Source of the DNA: Brevinematales bacterium
Lineage (GTDB): Bacteria > Spirochaetota > Brevinematia > Brevinematales > GWF1-51-8
NCBI GenBank assembly: GCA_020059465.1
Contig: JAGVBZ010000024.1
Location: 1-64,000, forward strand
Length of the DNA stretch: 64,000 nt
Reading direction: 5' to 3'
The position numbers and the translations under genes are program-made. Positions 16,524 to 24,892 of this stretch are shown one piece after another (positions within the stretch are counted from its first letter, which is position 1; each line of letters opens with the position of its first letter). The notes beneath the pieces were generated by a model. It made no database searches. It saw only the letters and a program-made list of their open reading frames with translations, and had not been told where the DNA came from.

Positions 16524-17758
16524 TTGATACTCCTTTCCTGTTCGTTCATCGTTCTCATCAGTTCCTTTAACTTATGGAGCGCATCGCCGTCCCCGGTCTG
16601 GGAGCGTTCGAGCGCCTTGTCTACCAATACTTTAGGGTAACGGTTCGGGAGGAGCACCGCAAGGCGCGTCAGGTTTTCCCGTGCGAGCGTGAGCAGCCTA
16701 TCGGCGAAACGCCTATGCCCGAGTATCCCCGCCATCCCCTCGGAATAATAATATATCCTCTCCGCGCGCGCGATGTTCGTATAACGGTAACGTCCGAAAC
16801 GCACACCCGCCGCGAAGAAATAGATCAGCAGGAAAAGCGCGGCCTGCACGATCAGGTGACGGAACTCCGGTTTCGCGAGAAAATAAAATATAGTCATCTG
16901 CCCCTGTATACCGTGATGGTACTCGTCGAAGTACACCGCGCCGTCACCCGCGAAGTGTGCCACCAGACGGTAGATAAACGCGCCGTTGTCGCCCTCGCGG
17001 AGTTTCAGGTTCGACAGGAATCCCGAGTCCGACATGAGCACGATATGCCCCTTTCCGATTTTACGCGAGAGCGCGGACGTACCCTGACTGTCGATCACTA
17101 GCGGCTCCCATTTCATGCTCCACATCGAGAAACGGCGCATATCCGGCAGGGCAAGGGATTTGATATCCTTGAATAACCCCATAGTATCTTTCACGATCTT
17201 CGACGTGTTAGTGAATACTTTATTAAATTTTACCGCGTCTATCAGATCGGCGTCATGCGTATCGGGGTTTTCCCCTTCCGGCGCGATGAAACGCCCAATC
17301 TTCATGGAATCTCCCGTGAAGATCATCACGGTAAATCCGCCCTCCGCGATATGCTCGAAAAGCGCGACGTCGTCCCTGGAAAAAATAACGCTCGGCTCCA
17401 CGCAGAGAATAACCCCCGTCTCAGCCTTTTTATCCTGCCGGACAAACCAATTCTCCTGATTAGTATAGAACTCCGTACGCGCGTAAAAATCCACGAGCGG
17501 TTCGGTGATTTTATCCGGCTTCATCCCCAGCATCTCGAAGTATTCCCAAAGCGCCATAGTCCCGGACGAACCGGGATTAAAGACGCTCCGGTCGGGAAAC
17601 AGGTCGTGCTCTTTCGGGCGGTCGGCCTTCATCTGTTCCATAATATACAGCGCCGCGATCAGCACGACGGACAGTACAAAAAGGATGACGGCGGTCGATT
17701 TAAACGACTTGTTCCGATAAAAAGGTTTCAACTTGTCCCAGTATTTCCCTGCATTCAT
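16520..17758 (-). CDS. DUF4350-domain membrane protein
   Basis: 412 residues. One membrane helix near residues 20-38, an extracytoplasmic domain with GSSGTMALWEYFEMLG and later VYFDEYHHG, a second helix near 295-312 and a cytoplasmic tail. This matches the DUF4350 layout found in MoxR/DUF58 operons. The ATG at 17758 lies 59 bp inside the upstream DUF4129 gene, with GGAAGA just before it. It overlaps moxR by 4 bp. Function is unknown; genomic company suggests an envelope complex. Confidence 0.82.
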   Translation of the reverse strand: MNAGKYWDKLKPFYRNKSFKSTAVILFVLSVVLIAALYIMEQMKADRPKEHDLFPDRSVFNPGSSGTMALWEYFEMLGMKPDKITEPLVDFYARTEFYTNQENWFVRQDKKAETGVILCVEPSVIFSRDDVALFEHIAEGGFTVMIFTGDSMKIGRFIAPEGENPDTHDADLIDAVKFNKVFTNTSKIVKDTMGLFKDIKSLALPDMRRFSMWSMKWEPLVIDSQGTSALSRKIGKGHIVLMSDSGFLSNLKLREGDNGAFIYRLVAHFAGDGAVYFDEYHHGIQGQMTIFYFLAKPEFRHLIVQAALFLLIYFFAAGVRFGRYRYTNIARAERIYYYSEGMAGILGHRRFADRLLTLARENLTRLAVLLPNRYPKVLVDKALERSQTGDGDALHKLKELMRTMNEQERSIK

Positions 17759-18407
17759 CTTCTTCCAACCTGTCTTTATAGAATACCGCGATTTCGGATC
17801 GCCTCACTATTGTTTGTAATTCCCAGTATTTTCCATGCTGACGCAGACGGGTAAGGTACTCGCGGTCGGTACGGCTTTTATCGTACGCGACCGTACCGTT
17901 CCCGGACAGATACAGCCAGAGCGCGTTCAGGAAAAGATCGACCGCCTCCTTGAACCTGCCGTCCTTCATCAGGGATTTCCCGCGCTCTATCTCAAGCTGG
18001 TAATCGAGATTGAGGATTTCCTGCACCGGGAGGTCTACGGCGGACTTCTTCCGCTTCGAGAAATTCATATTCCGGACTGCAGTCAGGACCAGAAACGCGA
18101 TCAGCCCGCCGACCAGCACAATTACAATGACAAGAAAGATTCCCGATAGGTTGCCGAGCGCGGTAAAAATATCCTCCCAGAATTTCCCGAACGACTTCAT
18201 GATATCCTGAAGCCATTTGATAAACCCGGAAGTTTCTGGCATTTCCGGTTTGACATACTCGGTGTACTGGAACTTGGGCTGACTGATTACCTGGTTTAAT
18301 TTGGAATCGAGCTCGTCCTTGGGGACACTTCCCGCGAATAATCCGTTGACTGAAATCATCAGAAGGAGAAGGATATTGAATATCCGCGCGCTATTTCGAT
18401 GTTTCAT
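17700..18407 (-). CDS. DUF4129-domain membrane protein
   Basis: 235 residues. A signal peptide-like N terminus (residues 8-25), an extracytoplasmic stretch, a membrane helix at about 87-112 and a C-terminal cytoplasmic DUF4129 domain with TDREYLTRLR, helical and probably TPR-like (SLMKDGRFKEAVDLFLNALW). In other genomes DUF4129 sits beside transglutaminase or MoxR/DUF58 genes. It overlaps both neighbours, by 59 bp downstream and 17 bp upstream. Confidence 0.8.
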   Translation of the reverse strand: MKHRNSARIFNILLLLMISVNGLFAGSVPKDELDSKLNQVISQPKFQYTEYVKPEMPETSGFIKWLQDIMKSFGKFWEDIFTALGNLSGIFLVIVIVLVGGLIAFLVLTAVRNMNFSKRKKSAVDLPVQEILNLDYQLEIERGKSLMKDGRFKEAVDLFLNALWLYLSGNGTVAYDKSRTDREYLTRLRQHGKYWELQTIVRRSEIAVFYKDRLEEDECREILGQVETFLSEQVV

Positions 18408-19266
18408 TCTGCAGCTTCGCTTTTTTGATTCTTTTTATCAGCTCCGCCCCGTCCTGAACATTCTTCAGATTATAGTAGTACAGTGTCATCGATAGATTCT
18501 GAAGGGGGAGGAAAAAAACCTGAAGGATGATAATCAGTCCGGTATTAATCGCGTAAATCAGCAGAATCGACCCGCCGGCCATATCCTGCGCGGACGGGGC
18601 GCTGTATCCGCCCTGCTGGATCATCTTCACAATACTTTCGATCAGCGGAACGATATATAGGGCAAGCGTGACTATCTGCCCGACCGACATCATCAGGATC
18701 CCGTACACCAGAATAATAACCGCCACCGGCAGAAAACTTCGGGTGACCAGCTTGAAACTGGTATCGATCGCGCGGACATAGTAACGGTCGTCGATCATGA
18801 CAGCATGGGGGATAAATGTCAGGAATACGCTGAGCACCGCGATCGCGACAAAACATGCGACCAAGCCGAACGCATACATGAGGATTATCAGCATACCGGT
18901 GAGAAACAGCGGTATCAGCCGTTTGAACGTCTCCCGCGCGACCCCGCCGAGCGTCATTTCACGCCCGGTGAGCTTTCCCTCGATCGACTTGATCGACGCG
19001 GCTTGTGTCAGACCGAACCCTAGAAGATATACCACGAACGCGAGGAAATAGTAGAGCAGTTTTATGGAAAAAAAGAGGTTCTCGAATTCCTCCAGGCTCG
19101 GCAGTCCTGTGAACGTTACGATCAATCCGCAGATAATCATAGTGGGAACGAAAAAGACGGCGATCACCTTTACATAGTACCAGAAGTCGCGGCGGAACAG
19201 TTTTACCGACCATGTGAGGATATCGTCGAGGGTCATCCGTTTGGTCAGATCAGGCAGGTTGTCCAT
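18391..19266 (-). CDS. Six-helix membrane protein of the MoxR/DUF58 operon
   Basis: 291 residues with about six hydrophobic helices (around 35-55, 68-90, 115-150, 165-200, 235-260). The pattern LTLDDIL...LFRRDFWYY at the N terminus and the regular amphipathic linkers resemble the glycerophosphodiester phosphodiesterase membrane domain/YciC-like group, but I cannot assign a family firmly. It overlaps the RDD gene by 17 bp and the DUF4129 gene by 17 bp. A structural membrane role within the operon's complex is inferred from position only. Confidence 0.7.
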   Translation of the reverse strand: MDNLPDLTKRMTLDDILTWSVKLFRRDFWYYVKVIAVFFVPTMIICGLIVTFTGLPSLEEFENLFFSIKLLYYFLAFVVYLLGFGLTQAASIKSIEGKLTGREMTLGGVARETFKRLIPLFLTGMLIILMYAFGLVACFVAIAVLSVFLTFIPHAVMIDDRYYVRAIDTSFKLVTRSFLPVAVIILVYGILMMSVGQIVTLALYIVPLIESIVKMIQQGGYSAPSAQDMAGGSILLIYAINTGLIIILQVFFLPLQNLSMTLYYYNLKNVQDGAELIKRIKKAKLQNETSK

Positions 19267-20050
19267 CGCCGCCCCCTTCTCCGCTCAGTATCGTATGGAT
19301 CGAAATAATATAGGTACGTTTCTCGAACCCGTCGGGGCATTTCACCCCGGTTTTCTGTTCGAGCCACGAAACCATCTCGTTCTCAATCTCTTTTATCGAA
19401 TGAAAATGATTGGTCTCATAGAGGAAAATACGCGCCGGGAAATAATCCTCGACAATCCCGCGCTCCTCGTCCGAAAAGCCCCGGTTCAATTCGGCCTCCT
19501 TTCCCTTGAATAGGTCCGTGTCGACCGTATAATTCCGAAGGTCGGGCAGAACGGAGGCTTTCTCCCGCACAACAATCGTCCCGGCGACCAGATCGCCCAA
19601 ACGCTTCTTATCCTTATTCACCATCGCGCATATCCCGCCGGCAAGATACGCGGCCGGGAGAAAATCCACAAGCCGGAAAATATTCCGCAGAACCAGCGAT
19701 AACGGAGTTGCCAAACTGCCGTTATCCTGTACGACCCGGATATGGAGCAGCTTCTTACCGGGCGTCTGCCCCTTCCATAATAGCTCGAATATCAGATGGT
19801 ACGAGGTTACCATAATTGCGAGAATGATGAGAAATATAATGAGCGCGGCGGTCGGGAATTCACTGTTATTAGAGTCTACGCATGCCCCGCCTAAAATAAC
19901 GAATGCGAGGATGAAAATAAGCCCGGCCGTAATCAGGAATTGGAGAATCATGTCTACCGCGAGCGCCGCGTAACGCAGGAACACTCCCGCGACCTCGAAC
20001 TCGACCCTGATCTTTTCGGACGTCTGGTAGGATTGCGACAGATCCTGCAT
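19250..20050 (-). CDS. RDD-family membrane protein
   Basis: 266 residues. The RDD core is clear: the Arg and two Asp positions lie in FLRYAALAVDMI, LWKGQTPGKKLLHIRVV and NIFRLVDFLPAAYLAGG...KDKKRLGDLVAGT. Three to four membrane helices are followed by a 90-residue cytoplasmic tail. RDD proteins are often the first gene of MoxR/DUF58/SpoIIM clusters, as here. Some RDD proteins act as Na+/H+ antiporters in halophiles; there is no evidence for that in this case. Confidence 0.87.
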   Translation of the reverse strand: MQDLSQSYQTSEKIRVEFEVAGVFLRYAALAVDMILQFLITAGLIFILAFVILGGACVDSNNSEFPTAALIIFLIILAIMVTSYHLIFELLWKGQTPGKKLLHIRVVQDNGSLATPLSLVLRNIFRLVDFLPAAYLAGGICAMVNKDKKRLGDLVAGTIVVREKASVLPDLRNYTVDTDLFKGKEAELNRGFSDEERGIVEDYFPARIFLYETNHFHSIKEIENEMVSWLEQKTGVKCPDGFEKRTYIISIHTILSGEGGGDGQPA

Positions 20051-20236
20051 CGGCTTTACTCCTTATCCGAATAGATTATATCACCCGATACGAATTCTCG
20101 CAAGGTGCTTCGCACATCTGCCCCGATATTTATCTCATCCCCGTTATCGATACTAGCTCATGATGGAGGAGATAGAATATCAATTTATCATCACGGGATG
20201 ATTGTTGATACTGAACTCTGCCTTAGCACAGGGACA

Positions 20237-21952
20237 TTACATCCGTTCGACAGTCTCCACACCTAACAGATCGAGGCCGGTCTTAATCACCCGCGATACC
20301 TGTTCCGAGAGCAGGAGGCGCGAGTAGAGAAGCTCGTCCTTTTCCTTCAGCACAGGGAGCGCGTTATAGAACGAATTATAGCTCTGGCAGAGGTCGAACA
20401 GGTAATCGGCGATCAGGTTCGGCGAGTAGGCCTCGGCGGCCTTCATCACCGCAACCGGAAATTGAGTGACCCGTACCGCAAGCGCGCGTTCCAACGCATC
20501 CTCGAACAGGATGGAGGCGTCGTCACGGAGGTTTTTGCCAGCGTCCTCAGCCTTGCGTATCATCGAACGGATACGCGCGTAGGTATACATCAGGTACGGC
20601 GCGGTATTGCCGTCGAAACTCAGCATCTTGTCCCAGTCGAATATCACGACACTGACGCGGTTTTTGCTCAGATCGGCATACTTGACCGCGCCTATCCCGA
20701 CTTTCTCGGCGACAAGGTCTTTTTCATCTTCGGGCAGTCCGGGATTCTTCTCCTCGATGACCGCGCGGGCGCGTTTGACCGCCTCGTCCAAAAGATCGTC
20801 CAGCAGGATAACGTTACCCTTGCGGGTCGAGAACATCCCGTCGGCGAACTTCATGAACCCGAACGGAACATGCACCTTAGGCTCGTTCAGTCCCATTCTC
20901 TCAGAAATACGGAAGACCTGCCGGAAATGGTCGATCTGACGGTCGTCGGTAACATATATGATCCGGTTGATCTCATAGTGTTCGCGGCGGTACTGGATAC
21001 ACGCGAGGTCGGAGGTGGCGTAGAGGAACGCGCCGTCCTGTTTACGGATGATGCATGGCGGGAGATGCTCGGCCTCCTCGAAGAATACGACCACAGCGTC
21101 CTCGGATATCTGCGCGATACCCTTATCGAGAAGGGTTTTCACTATCCCCGGCATCCGTCCGTGATAGAACGATTCGCCGTGGAAGGTGTCGAACGATACG
21201 TTCATCCGCCTGTATATTTTGCCGTACTCGGTAAGCGACATATCGACAAACTCCTTCCAGAGCCGCGTATTTTCCGTATCGCCGTCCTGCAGTTTCTTCA
21301 GTTCCTGCCTTGCCTCCTCAGCAAGCTCTGGTTCGGCCTCGGTACGCCGCTCAAACTCGACATAGATCCGTTCGAGTTCCCCGATGGGGGATTTCTCGTA
21401 ATCCGCGCGGTTCAGCCATTTCCGGTAACCGACGATCAGCTTCCCGAACTGGGTGCCCCAGTCCCCGAGATGGTTATCTCCGATCACTTTATACCCGAGA
21501 AATTTATATATCCGTTTGATAGCGTCGCCGATAACCGTACTGCGGAGGTGCCCGATATGCATCCGTTTTGCGATATTCGGCGAGGAGTAATCGACCAGCA
21601 CATCCCCGCGGCGGGGAATGAACGTAAAATCGTAGGCGCGTGTATTGGCGGATTTCACATATTCGCCGAGGAACTTGTCGGATAGGAAGAGGTTGACAAA
21701 CCCCGGCCCTGCGACCTCCGCGCGTTCGACAGTCCCGCTTCTTATATATTTAGCGGCGATCTCTTTCGCCATTTCCACCGGGTTCCTGCCGAGCGCCTTC
21801 GCGCTGACCATCGCGAAATTGGTCTGGTAGTCCCCGAACTTGGCGTCGCCGGTCTTCTGCACAAACAGTTTGCCGGACATGTCGAACCCGGGATAAAGCT
21901 CCTTCACGATCCCGAGCAGTTCCGATTCCAGCGTCTTTTCGATTAGCGTCAT
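20237..21952 (-). CDS. argS: Arginyl-tRNA synthetase
   Basis: 571 residues, standard class I ArgRS. The N-terminal additional domain recognises the tRNA D-loop. The HIGH motif appears as HIGHLRST after NIAKRM, and the KMSKS loop is replaced by the usual ArgRS degenerate form FSTRKGN. The C-terminal DALR anticodon-binding domain begins with YTYARIRSM. It charges tRNA-Arg. The gap upstream (21953-22281) is filled by dispersed repeats, and the 186 bp gap downstream has another weak copy (TATCATCACGGG near 20186). Confidence 0.95.
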   Translation of the reverse strand: MTLIEKTLESELLGIVKELYPGFDMSGKLFVQKTGDAKFGDYQTNFAMVSAKALGRNPVEMAKEIAAKYIRSGTVERAEVAGPGFVNLFLSDKFLGEYVKSANTRAYDFTFIPRRGDVLVDYSSPNIAKRMHIGHLRSTVIGDAIKRIYKFLGYKVIGDNHLGDWGTQFGKLIVGYRKWLNRADYEKSPIGELERIYVEFERRTEAEPELAEEARQELKKLQDGDTENTRLWKEFVDMSLTEYGKIYRRMNVSFDTFHGESFYHGRMPGIVKTLLDKGIAQISEDAVVVFFEEAEHLPPCIIRKQDGAFLYATSDLACIQYRREHYEINRIIYVTDDRQIDHFRQVFRISERMGLNEPKVHVPFGFMKFADGMFSTRKGNVILLDDLLDEAVKRARAVIEEKNPGLPEDEKDLVAEKVGIGAVKYADLSKNRVSVVIFDWDKMLSFDGNTAPYLMYTYARIRSMIRKAEDAGKNLRDDASILFEDALERALAVRVTQFPVAVMKAAEAYSPNLIADYLFDLCQSYNSFYNALPVLKEKDELLYSRLLLSEQVSRVIKTGLDLLGVETVERM

Positions 21953-21989
21953 GATTCCCTCCGTAAATAGTACAGGTTATATTATAACC

Positions 21990-22232
21990 TCTCCGTCCAT
22001 CTTTCGCAACCCACTGCGTGGGAGCTAATTCCGATCTCAAGCAGTATACAATCATTCCAATATAGCCCGTGATGAAAGCGGGAACATTATAGTGAGTCTG
22101 CCGAACTACGGTCACTGCGTGGGAGCTATTCACGATCTATGATGAAATAGATCAGCGCATTTCTACATCACAGGCTATGTTCATATACTACCGAATGGCT
22201 TGATATCGGGGTTAGCCGTATGCAGCACTTTC
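21990..22232. repeat. Composite intergenic element with inverted CCYGTGATG ends
   Basis: The 329 bp gap between argS and the ABC gene contains ATAGCCCGTGATGAAA near 22061 and, inverted, ACATCACAGGCTAT near 22164, so the two form a long inverted repeat of about 115 bp. CACTGCGTGGGAGCTA occurs twice in similar form (22013 and 22112). The end, GATATCGGGGTTAGCCGTATGCAGCAC (given here in parts: GATATCGGGG, then TTAGCCGTATGCAGCAC), is the reverse complement of the GTACGGCTAATCCCGATAT core. No open frame has coding character. Confidence 0.6.
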
Positions 22233-22261
22233 TTGCGGAAATCTCATTCGTTTTCTATAAT
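22233..22261 (+). promoter_or_regulatory. Promoter of the ABC ATPase gene, abutting the repeat
   Basis: TTGCGG at 22233-22238, a 17 bp spacer and TATAAT at 22256-22261. The predicted start near 22268 leaves only about 14 nt before the ATG at 22282, which still includes GGAGG. As at 404-432, the -35 box is the last part of a repeat copy. Confidence 0.55.
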
Positions 22262-22281
22262 ATACGCCACCCGGAGGCGTC

Positions 22282-23208
22282 ATGAATGTAATAGAAGTAA
22301 AACATGTGTCCAAATCCTATCCCGGCATCAAGGCGGTCGCCGACCTGAATTTTGAGGTCGGGCAGTCGGAATGCTTCGGGCTTCTCGGCCCCAACGGCGC
22401 GGGGAAGACCACAATGATGAAAATGCTTTACGGGAAGGCCTCCCGCGATAAGGAATGCGACTGCAGTATCTCCGTGTTCGGCTACGACCCGCTCCATCAC
22501 GAGCTGGAGATCAAATCGCTGTGCGGGGTAGTCCCTCAGGATAACAACCTCGACGAGGAACTGAACGTACTCGATAACCTCAGGGTGTTCTCGAAATTCT
22601 ACGGCATCCCCCCGCGCGAGGCGGGGAAGCGTATCGACGAGCTCCTCGAATTTATGGAACTCTCCGACCGCAGGAAAGCCAAAGTGAGCGAACTCTCCGG
22701 CGGTATGAAACGCCGCCTCACTATCGCGCGCGCGCTGATCAACCAGCCCCGCCTCCTGATCCTCGACGAGCCTACCACCGGACTCGACCCGCAGGTGCGT
22801 CACCTCATATGGGAAAAGCTCCGCAACCTGATGAAGAACGGGGTCACTGTCGTACTGACCACCCACTATATGGAAGAGGCGTTCCAGATATGCGACCGGA
22901 TTATTATTATGGACAAGGGCGCGAAGATGCTCGAGGGGAAACCGTCGGAACTGCTCGCGAACAATGTCGAACGATATGTCCTCGAGGTCATGACGGTAGA
23001 GGCGTCGGCGAAAATCCAGGACGAGGCGCTCCGGAACGGCGCTCGGATGGACGATACGTTGTCTGTCGTGTTCTATTACTCCGGGAGTATCGACCTCCTC
23101 AAGCGGATATCGGAAAAGCTCGCGCCGGGCGACTACATGCTCCGGCAGTCGAACCTGGAGGACTTGTTCCTGAAGACCACCGGGCGCGCGTTGAACGACG
23201 AGCAGTGA
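22282..23208 (+). CDS. ABC transporter ATP-binding protein, NodI/DrrA-like
   Basis: 308 residues. Walker A GPNGAGKT (36-43), Q-loop VVPQDNN near 85, signature LSGGM (138-142), Walker B LLILDEP (158-164), D-loop and switch histidine in TTHYMEEA. The C-terminal 75 residues are the regulatory extension of the ABC-2/NodI-DrrA group that exports small or lipidic molecules. Such genes are normally followed at once by an ABC-2 permease gene. Here the gene is followed by repeat sequence and then a convergent KAP gene, so the permease is absent from this locus. Confidence 0.88.
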   Translation: MNVIEVKHVSKSYPGIKAVADLNFEVGQSECFGLLGPNGAGKTTMMKMLYGKASRDKECDCSISVFGYDPLHHELEIKSLCGVVPQDNNLDEELNVLDNLRVFSKFYGIPPREAGKRIDELLEFMELSDRRKAKVSELSGGMKRRLTIARALINQPRLLILDEPTTGLDPQVRHLIWEKLRNLMKNGVTVVLTTHYMEEAFQICDRIIIMDKGAKMLEGKPSELLANNVERYVLEVMTVEASAKIQDEALRNGARMDDTLSVVFYYSGSIDLLKRISEKLAPGDYMLRQSNLEDLFLKTTGRALNDEQ

Positions 23209-23211
23209 GTA

Positions 23212-23340
23212 CTGCGCACCCTAATCCCATTACATAATGTGGTGCTGAATAGCAATCGTAGGCCTGCGACGAATCGATTGTCGCTCCAAGCACTGCCGGG
23301 GGAAGGCGTTGATGTCGTAGCCGGCGGCTAATCCCATTAC
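23212..23340. repeat. Two copies of the dispersed CTAATCCCATTAC core
   Basis: CACCCTAATCCCATTAC at about 23217-23233 and GGCGGCTAATCCCATTAC at about 23323-23340 flank a short segment. Both are variants of the GTACGGCTAATCCCGATAT core. They occupy the place where an ABC-2 permease gene would be expected. Confidence 0.55.
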
Positions 23341-23367
23341 GAAACATGATATCTATGATTAATAACT

Positions 23368-24759
23368 CTAACCACTATATACTACACAAGATATATGTTG
23401 ACATAGTAACGATAGTAATTTTTCTCGTTTTACTCCGAAGCTCCTATGTAGAGTAATACGCTCTAACATTCGATTTTTATCTTCAATATCTAAAAGTGCA
23501 AATTCATCAGCTGTCATTGAATAATAGAGAATACATTCTAAAAACCATTCTGGATTTAAACTTATCCAACCAGTACTTTTATCTACTTCATGATAGTTCG
23601 TTTCTTTCATAATTTTTTTCCCTGAATTTTCTTCAAATAGAATATTGTTAAAAACCTCTGGATAATACATGTATAGAACTAACAAAAAAGAAATTATCAT
23701 ATATACGAAATTTTTGTCCCGTATATTTTTATACTTATCTAATGCAACTAATAAAACAATTATCTTAAAACAGCTCTCTATTTGCCGTAAAGATAGTGAA
23801 TAAAAATAGAAATAAGCATTAAATACTTCAATAAATCTTGATCCTGTTTGTGCGGAATCAATTTTATAAAACTCAAATAGTCCCTTTGTAAAATTACTAT
23901 AATCGAAATGGTCAACTCTCATCTCTTTTTCTGGAATCGAGATACATACTGTAAAAAACTTTTGTAAATAAGTATAAGCATCGATACCCTGTCCATACAC
24001 ACACTTTACATGGTTTTCAAGCTGTTCCAGATTGGTTAATAAAACGAAGGAAACGTTATCAACCGAAAAAAGATGCTTGATTCGTTCTATCAGCTTCAAT
24101 GCAAAATCGGGGCGGCATCGGTCGAGTTCATCCACAATGATTAATAAGGGAAATCCAATTTTCTCTTTAAGTACCGACCCTATTTTCTTTAATTCATTTC
24201 CAAATTCAGTTATTGTTTTTTTATCTTCATTATAAGAACCTAATTGCTCTTCTATTGTTTTTGAAATGAACCCTGTTACATCGGAAGAGGTATCTTTAAA
24301 AACTCCTTTAACAGAATCTACTAATTGCGGTTCAATAATTCCAAAAGAGATTAATTTGAGGGCAATCTTGGAAAGGGTAGGTAAAACCATTTTTCCAACT
24401 TTTACAACTTTCTTTTTAAAGTTTCCGGTAGGCATTTTTAATTCTTTATATTCATTCTTCAATAACGAAAGAATTTCTGCTGAAAATGATATAAAAGGGT
24501 CTTCTGTATAATCATGTTCGAATGCATTGAAATGAATGTATTTATATTTTTTATCCGTTAAATCCTGCATCCACATTTCCGCGAAGGTGGTCTTACCGTC
24601 CCCCCATTGCGCATCGATACATAAAACCATACTTTCTTCAATGTTTTTTATTATGGAAGTGATGGAATCTCCGAATTCTTTCCTGTTACCGAAAATATCG
24701 TTTTTGTACGGATCGCCCGGAAGAATCTCCGGTTTCGGGGGATTAATTTTCATATTCAT
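23368..24759 (-). CDS. KAP-family P-loop NTPase
   Basis: 463 residues, strongly AT-rich compared with both neighbours. Walker A is WGDGKT (52-57). The extended Walker B LLIIVDELDRCRPD (205-218) is the hallmark of KAP NTPases. A hydrophobic stretch between the two (about 123-143) and another near 333-352 could be membrane helices, as in many KAP proteins. KAP proteins are patchily distributed, mostly by horizontal transfer, and several are linked to phage defence or plasmid maintenance. This copy stands alone with its own promoter, so an anti-phage role is only an inference from family and composition. Confidence 0.85.
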   Translation of the reverse strand: MNMKINPPKPEILPGDPYKNDIFGNRKEFGDSITSIIKNIEESMVLCIDAQWGDGKTTFAEMWMQDLTDKKYKYIHFNAFEHDYTEDPFISFSAEILSLLKNEYKELKMPTGNFKKKVVKVGKMVLPTLSKIALKLISFGIIEPQLVDSVKGVFKDTSSDVTGFISKTIEEQLGSYNEDKKTITEFGNELKKIGSVLKEKIGFPLLIIVDELDRCRPDFALKLIERIKHLFSVDNVSFVLLTNLEQLENHVKCVYGQGIDAYTYLQKFFTVCISIPEKEMRVDHFDYSNFTKGLFEFYKIDSAQTGSRFIEVFNAYFYFYSLSLRQIESCFKIIVLLVALDKYKNIRDKNFVYMIISFLLVLYMYYPEVFNNILFEENSGKKIMKETNYHEVDKSTGWISLNPEWFLECILYYSMTADEFALLDIEDKNRMLERITLHRSFGVKREKLLSLLCQHISCVVYSG

Positions 24760-24803
24760 ATTTTACTCCTGAATGAATAAATACGAAAAATATTCGTTAC
24801 CCC

Positions 24804-24832
24804 ATTCTAGAGCGCTATATAAAATATGTCAA
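24804..24832 (-). promoter_or_regulatory. Promoter of the KAP gene
   Basis: On the minus strand TTGACA (24827-24832), a 17 bp spacer and TAGAAT (24804-24809). The start near 24797 leaves a 38 nt leader that contains the small inverted repeat ACGAA-N5-TTCGT (near 24783-24797) and AGGAGT before the ATG. Confidence 0.5.
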
Positions 24833-24892
24833 CCGATTTATATCTTTCCCATTCGTGTGCCCATGCGAAGCGGGGGCGTAACAAAGAATATT

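Noticed and set aside
15672-16640. Long open frame opposite moxR
   Set aside because: Antisense shadow of a conserved gene in GC-biased codons; the translation is rich in His and Arg with no recognisable fold. The same holds for long frames opposite uvrC, the DUF58 gene, argS and ppdK.
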